The position numbers and the translations under genes are program-made. Under the pieces are notes generated by a model. It did not search any database. It was not told the DNA's origin and saw only the letters and a program-made list of their open reading frames with translations. From Trileptium ribeirensis (Eukaryota > Nematoda > Enoplea > Enoplida > Thoracostomopsidae), in assembly GCA_030248225.1 (NCBI GenBank), contig JASANE010012196.1, positions 1 to 64,000 on the forward strand: DNA of 64,000 nt, read 5' to 3'. Of this stretch, positions 61,437 to 64,000 are shown piece after piece (the stretch's first letter is position 1; every line of letters starts with the position of its first letter).

Positions 61437-64000
61437 ACAAAACAAAACTTACCATTAGGCAGTCCACCAACACACCTCACTTTAACACTGCTACAGAACT
61501 AGGATCATTCCATTAGTCCTCACTTTAACAGTGAAGATGGGACAAACACTATGTGGAAGTTTGTGGGTAATTAATTTAACATACATTGTGATCAGCCACT
61601 TTGACACGGTAATGGTTACAACAATACCAACTGTTGCCTGGCTCTACAACAAGCTGGCGGAACCAAAGAAGTAGCGCCACAACTGGTTTGCAAGCTGAAG
61701 GGCCTTGAAAACAGAATGATTCCTTGACAATGTAAACTAAATTAGTTCAGCCACTGTGGAAGGTGTGGTAGGATGTGGTACCGTAGCAGTGGTTGGTAGT
61801 GGGTCATTGTGGATAAACAGAATCCCCACTGTAAATGGTAATTGTGCACAGACAGCAATCATTGAAGCTAAAATATACACAGAAGCTGGATTCCTCACAC
61901 AAACAGCACAGTGGTTGGCTGGTCCATTGTTTATGGAACTATATATAAAATTGTTTTTGTCCCTCTTTAAACATTAGTCCTTGAGTATTAGTTTTCAGGA
62001 TGGATTGTGGGACATACATGATATTCATACAAACAAAGAATTATGGCTATGATAAAAACTATATTCCTCAAAATTTTAAAGATAATACTAGTGGAACTCA
62101 TAAATATTGATCTACTCTGATAGAAACAGCCGGGGAAAGGCCAATTAGCCTAAGTGTGATGTCAACAAATGAACAGATGAAATCTAACACCCATATTCAC
62201 AAAATCACATATCTCACTTAGTACATCACTGGAGTGAGATTTGACCCTATTTCAATCCAAAACTCAAACAGTCAAGATGAAATGCAAATTAAAATGTATA
62301 CCACTACATCTGGATGAGTGTGATTCATAGAAATAGGAAGACTTACTGATAGAATCAACATACAAATTGGAATATTCATACAGTAACAGAACAATGGCGA
62401 TTGTTGGTTCTCAAAAACAGAGTGTGTCAACACAAATGTAAATTTTTAAAAAGGATGAACTTTTAAAGAAACCATTATTTGTATATGGAAAAGTGTTTTT
62501 AACAGCAACACAACAACAGCAAAATTTCCACATAGAAGCTAAAACAGAAAGTTTTCTGCATGAAGTCAGTAAACTATATATACTCTATAAATGAAGGCTG
62601 TTAGGCAGAAGTTAGGCTACAATGTATTAGCAATCACTTATATATAATAATTGGAAGTTTACAACCACCTATAATTAAAGGCTTTGGTGCAGCTACATGG
62701 ACTAAGGGTTAAAGCAGTTTGGCTTCTGGGCTGGTTGACATGACCTAATTTTGAATTGTAGTCTTCACAAAACCTAAGAAATACTTCAGAAATCATGCAA
62801 AACATTCTATAAAACTAACTTTAAACACCTTTGTAAAAATCAATATCAAATTTTTGAACTCAAAAGAGATTTTTAAAACTATAAGATATTTCTGAATGAG
62901 ATATCATAGGGACAAAGTTAAAAAAAATACATTGGGCCAGTTTTTCATAACAAACAGAAATGCAAGGTCACACCCATATTCAAACCAAGGGCAAAGTAGT
63001 GATACAAATACAAAACCCTAATCATTTCACAATAAAGACAGCTTCATCACTATTCAGACAAACATAAGACGTAGCATTCTCACATTGCTACAACCCAAAG
63101 GCTATAGTTCAATAAAACAGTAGCTACCATCCCATTCATCACAGAATTGGAAAATCTTGGCACAGTGACTCAGAAAGTGGAACTAGAAAAATTTTCAGTG
63201 ATGACAAAATTTCAGCAATTCATTAAAGAAGCTATTTTCATTCTAAGTGGGACATTGCATTATTTAACATAGCCAAAATAGACAAATACTTTAAAATTCA
63301 GCAAAACAGAAAGCCAATGGCATCTCTGACATATACCTCAAACTCATAGAAGGAACACAGACAGATATAAACAGAACATTGAATTGAAAATCAGTACATA
63401 TTTACACAATAAACAGCAGTTGTAAGATACAACTTAACGGTTTTTTATTTATTCATGTTAATAGCCAACATAATCAGTTAAAACAATATCAGAGTAGATT
63501 ACCATTAAATGATTTAATAGTATAAGTGCTATAGTACACCACAAACACAAAAACCTGGTACTACTATAAAGAGTAATTTTTAACAGTGGTAGTAACCCAA
63601 AGCATACTTGTGGAAATGCGTAAAGACAAAATCCTTCTTAGAATCACAATGGTAGCCAGAGTAAAAGGTATATGGGTAGCCACAATAAAGGAAAGGTATT
63701 TACCGTAAACACTATTAGGGAACTTCAGTGTACACTTAAACAGAATACAACTCATTAAAGTTTAAAATAAAACTCACTGTGGTTCAACATAAATTAGTGA
63801 CATTATAATACGGAACCACAGAAACAGCTAGGCTGCTGTTCACTTGGTACTAAAATGTATTATGTATTATACACAGAGTAGATTTTTAATAGATACCACC
63901 AACATCCTATTTTGTAATAAGCAATCTGGATATACAGCAATATATATCAGCAAAGCCATCATAACAATTTATCAAATTTAAATCCAAAAAGGTTGATGAG
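61437..64000 (-). repeat. Dispersed repeat family, copy C (CpG-poor, runs off the window)
   Basis: It follows the order of copies A and B: AACTTACCATTA near 61448, AAGAAGTAGCGCCACAACTGG near 61666, GGTCCATTG near 61920, CCAACATCCTATTTTG near 63898. CpG dinucleotides present in A and B are mostly replaced, often by CA or TG, and the exon-like frame is destroyed. In the few intact stretches it is nearer to A than to B. Confidence 0.7.

Overview
The window looks like a gene-poor, repeat-dense stretch of an AT-rich invertebrate animal genome. The evidence is: no bacterial-style open reading frames, spliced exon candidates with GT/AG borders, Merlin-type (IS1016/ISXO2-like) DNA transposons, tRNA-derived SINE-like modules and many tandem arrays. 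I cannot name the species. No rRNA, intact canonical tRNA, CRISPR array or intact long ORF was found.

The left third is dominated by one structure, a near-complete palindrome of about 20.8 kb (2591-23358, centre near 13031). From outside to centre, each arm holds: a degenerate Merlin transposon with about 310-bp terminal inverted repeats; about 3.3 kb of a roughly 155-bp tandem repeat with a few local orientation flips; and a 5.3-kb fold-back module. Each module is itself an inverted repeat. Its 2-kb arms each carry three tRNA-like segments, and they flank a roughly 1.25-kb single-copy loop. An 8-bp target-site duplication (GCGAGGGC) places the Merlin insertion inside the tandem array. On the left, the palindrome stops exactly at the Merlin tip.

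From 23.4 to 42.6 kb the sequence is AT-rich and apparently non-coding. It carries the end of the 155-bp array, three local duplications (24.9-27.7 kb), a tRNA-like SINE head, a 171-bp GC-rich MITE-like insertion with an 8-bp TSD, a 13-copy 128-bp array and an 8-copy 100-bp array.

The best gene evidence is at 42670-44534 (+). Two compatible exons would encode the N-terminus of a single-pass type II membrane or secreted precursor with a furin-like KRVKR site. Their intron holds five copies of a 151-bp repeat. A second, weaker candidate is a 5' coding exon at 52277-52504 (-), interrupted by an in-frame TGA.

From 48.4 kb to the end lie three copies (A, B, C) of a long dispersed repeat family plus an inverted partial copy. 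A and B share an exon-like Ser/Thr/Pro/Ala-rich ORF that appears to drift neutrally. Copy C is strikingly CpG-poor and follows a nearly pure A/C tract (60900-61290). That tract and a smaller one near 23.5 kb may be sequencing or assembly artefacts and should be verified first.
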